Part shown: positions 40,257 to 40,598 of the stretch, piece by piece
How positions within the stretch are numbered: position 1 is the stretch's first letter
Layout of the letters: every line of letters begins with the position of its first letter
NCBI GenBank assembly: GCA_910579735.1
Contig: CAJTUZ010000007.1
Coordinates: forward strand, 1-40,598
DNA from: an uncultured Lachnospiraceae bacterium
Lineage (GTDB): Bacteria > Bacillota > Clostridia > Lachnospirales > Lachnospiraceae
Direction: 5' to 3'
DNA: 40,598 nucleotides
The notes under the pieces: model-generated
Database searches by the model: none
What the model was told of the DNA's origin: nothing
The model's input: the letters and a program-made list of their open reading frames with translations, nothing else
Translations under genes and position numbers: made by a program

Positions 40257-40283
40257 TAAAGTAAATCCAAAACGCACCGATAT
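40257..40283 (+). promoter_or_regulatory. Sigma-D promoter of the flagellin gene
   Basis: TAAA (40257-40260), 16 bp, CCGATAT (40277-40283), followed by AATATAC. It is the best consensus match of the three sigma-D sites in the window. Transcription from about 40290 gives a leader of ~155 bases before the flagellin ATG. The gap 40185-40256 is T-rich but no clear terminator hairpin was found. Confidence 0.88.
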
Positions 40284-40324
40284 AATATACAAGTAAAGCA
40301 AATAAGAAAATTGCTTGACAGAAT

Positions 40325-40367
40325 GCAGTGTTCTTGCAGATAACGTACGTATCTGCAAGGATACTGC
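40325..40367 (+). promoter_or_regulatory. Long hairpin in the flagellin mRNA leader
   Basis: The arms 40325-40342 and 40350-40367 pair over 18 bases (inner 10 bp CTTGCAGATA/TATCTGCAAG perfect, the outer part with G-U pairs and GCAGT/ACTGC) around a 7-base loop ACGTACG. The 3' arm contains CAAGGATA, a CsrA-like GGA motif. Such a stem could protect the abundant flagellin mRNA and display or hide a CsrA site. Confidence 0.75.
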
Positions 40368-40405
40368 GAACGACAAAACAAAAAAATAAAAACTGAATAA
40401 CAAAA

Positions 40406-40437
40406 GCGGCATGGATGTCGCGGGAATTTCAAGGAGG
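40406..40437 (+). promoter_or_regulatory. Probable CsrA-binding sites at the flagellin ribosome binding site
   Basis: GCGGCA-TGGA-TGTCGC (40406-40421) forms a 6-bp stem with GGA in the loop, and the context CATGGATGT closely follows the CsrA consensus (ACARGGATGT). The second GGA lies in the ribosome binding site AAGGAGG (40431-40437). This two-site layout is that of the B. subtilis hag leader, where CsrA blocks ribosomes until FliW removes it. csrA and fliW are at 26624-27304. Confidence 0.75.
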
Positions 40438-40444
40438 AAAAAAT

Positions 40445-40598
40445 ATGATAGTACAACACAACATTACAGCAATGAACTCAAACAGAATGTTCGGTATAAC
40501 AACCAAAAAGCAGGCGAAGTCAACCGAGAAGTTATCATCCGGATATAAGATCAACCGTGCAGCAGATGATGCAGCAGGACTGGCAATTTCCGAGAAGA
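40445..40598 (+). CDS. hag: Flagellin, N-terminal part (3' end outside window)
   Basis: The first 51 codons of flagellin are visible. MIVQQHNITAMNSNRMFGIT and KLSSGYKINRAADDAAGLAI form the conserved D0/D1 N-terminal helix motif found in all flagellins. The gene runs off the right edge. It has its own sigma-D promoter, a strong ribosome binding site (AAGGAGG) and a CsrA-regulated type of leader. The upstream modification genes, CsrA/FliW and FliS all act on this protein, so its middle domain, not visible here, would show the Ser/Thr sites for glycosylation. Confidence 0.95.
   Translation, partial: MIVQHNITAMNSNRMFGITTKKQAKSTEKLSSGYKINRAADDAAGLAISEK

Overview
The window reads as a chromosomal stretch of a motile Gram-positive anaerobe of the Clostridia, most likely a Lachnospiraceae member. 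The signs are strong AGGAGG-type ribosome binding sites, flagellin control by CsrA/FliW, two flgK genes in tandem, a YesN/YesM two-component pair, a DUF4474 protein, MacB/FtsX-type peptide exporters, and sigma-D promoters of the form TAAA-N16-CCGATA. No rRNA, tRNA, CRISPR array, transposase or phage gene was seen.

Left part (1-5818): two MacB-like ABC exporters. The first permease is cut by the window edge. Between them lies a TetR-type repressor gene. Near-identical 17-bp palindromes before the repressor gene and before the second permease gene suggest that the repressor controls itself and the second exporter.

Sugar uptake and sensing (5819-15193): a 497-bp leader holds three CCCCCT repeats, a sigma-A-like promoter and a 213-bp nested inverted-repeat element. 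After it come a ribose/xylose-type ABC importer (ATPase, permease) and an unusual lipoprotein made of two fused substrate-binding domains. These two domains share a 332-bp tract that is identical at the DNA level. Then follow a YesN-type regulator, a YesM-type kinase with almost no extracytoplasmic sensor, and a full-length RbsA-like tandem ABC protein that has lost its ATP-binding motifs. Together they look like a transporter-coupled sensing system, which I regard as the strongest candidate for something new.

Middle (15159-20156): on the minus strand, a metallophosphoesterase and a DUF4474 membrane protein. On the plus strand, a three-gene signalling cluster: a soluble hybrid kinase, a LytS-like kinase, and a response regulator with a SARP-like DNA-binding domain.

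Flagellar part (20187-34453): a sigma-D operon flgM-flgN-flgK-flgK-flgL-fliW-csrA, then three CgeB-like glycosyltransferases (one on the minus strand, two on the plus), then a second sigma-D operon flaG-fliD-fliS-fliT-like.

Right end (34515-40598): a gene set resembling the Clostridioides difficile Type A flagellin modification locus: GT2, SGNH-like protein, CDP-glycerol-phosphotransferase-like protein, HAD-like protein with altered catalytic residues, methyltransferase and nucleotidyltransferase. It leads into a flagellin gene with its own sigma-D promoter and a structured leader bearing a very good CsrA-binding hairpin. The flagellin gene runs off the window. Thus glycosylation enzymes, the CsrA/FliW switch and its flagellin target all lie within 20 kb.
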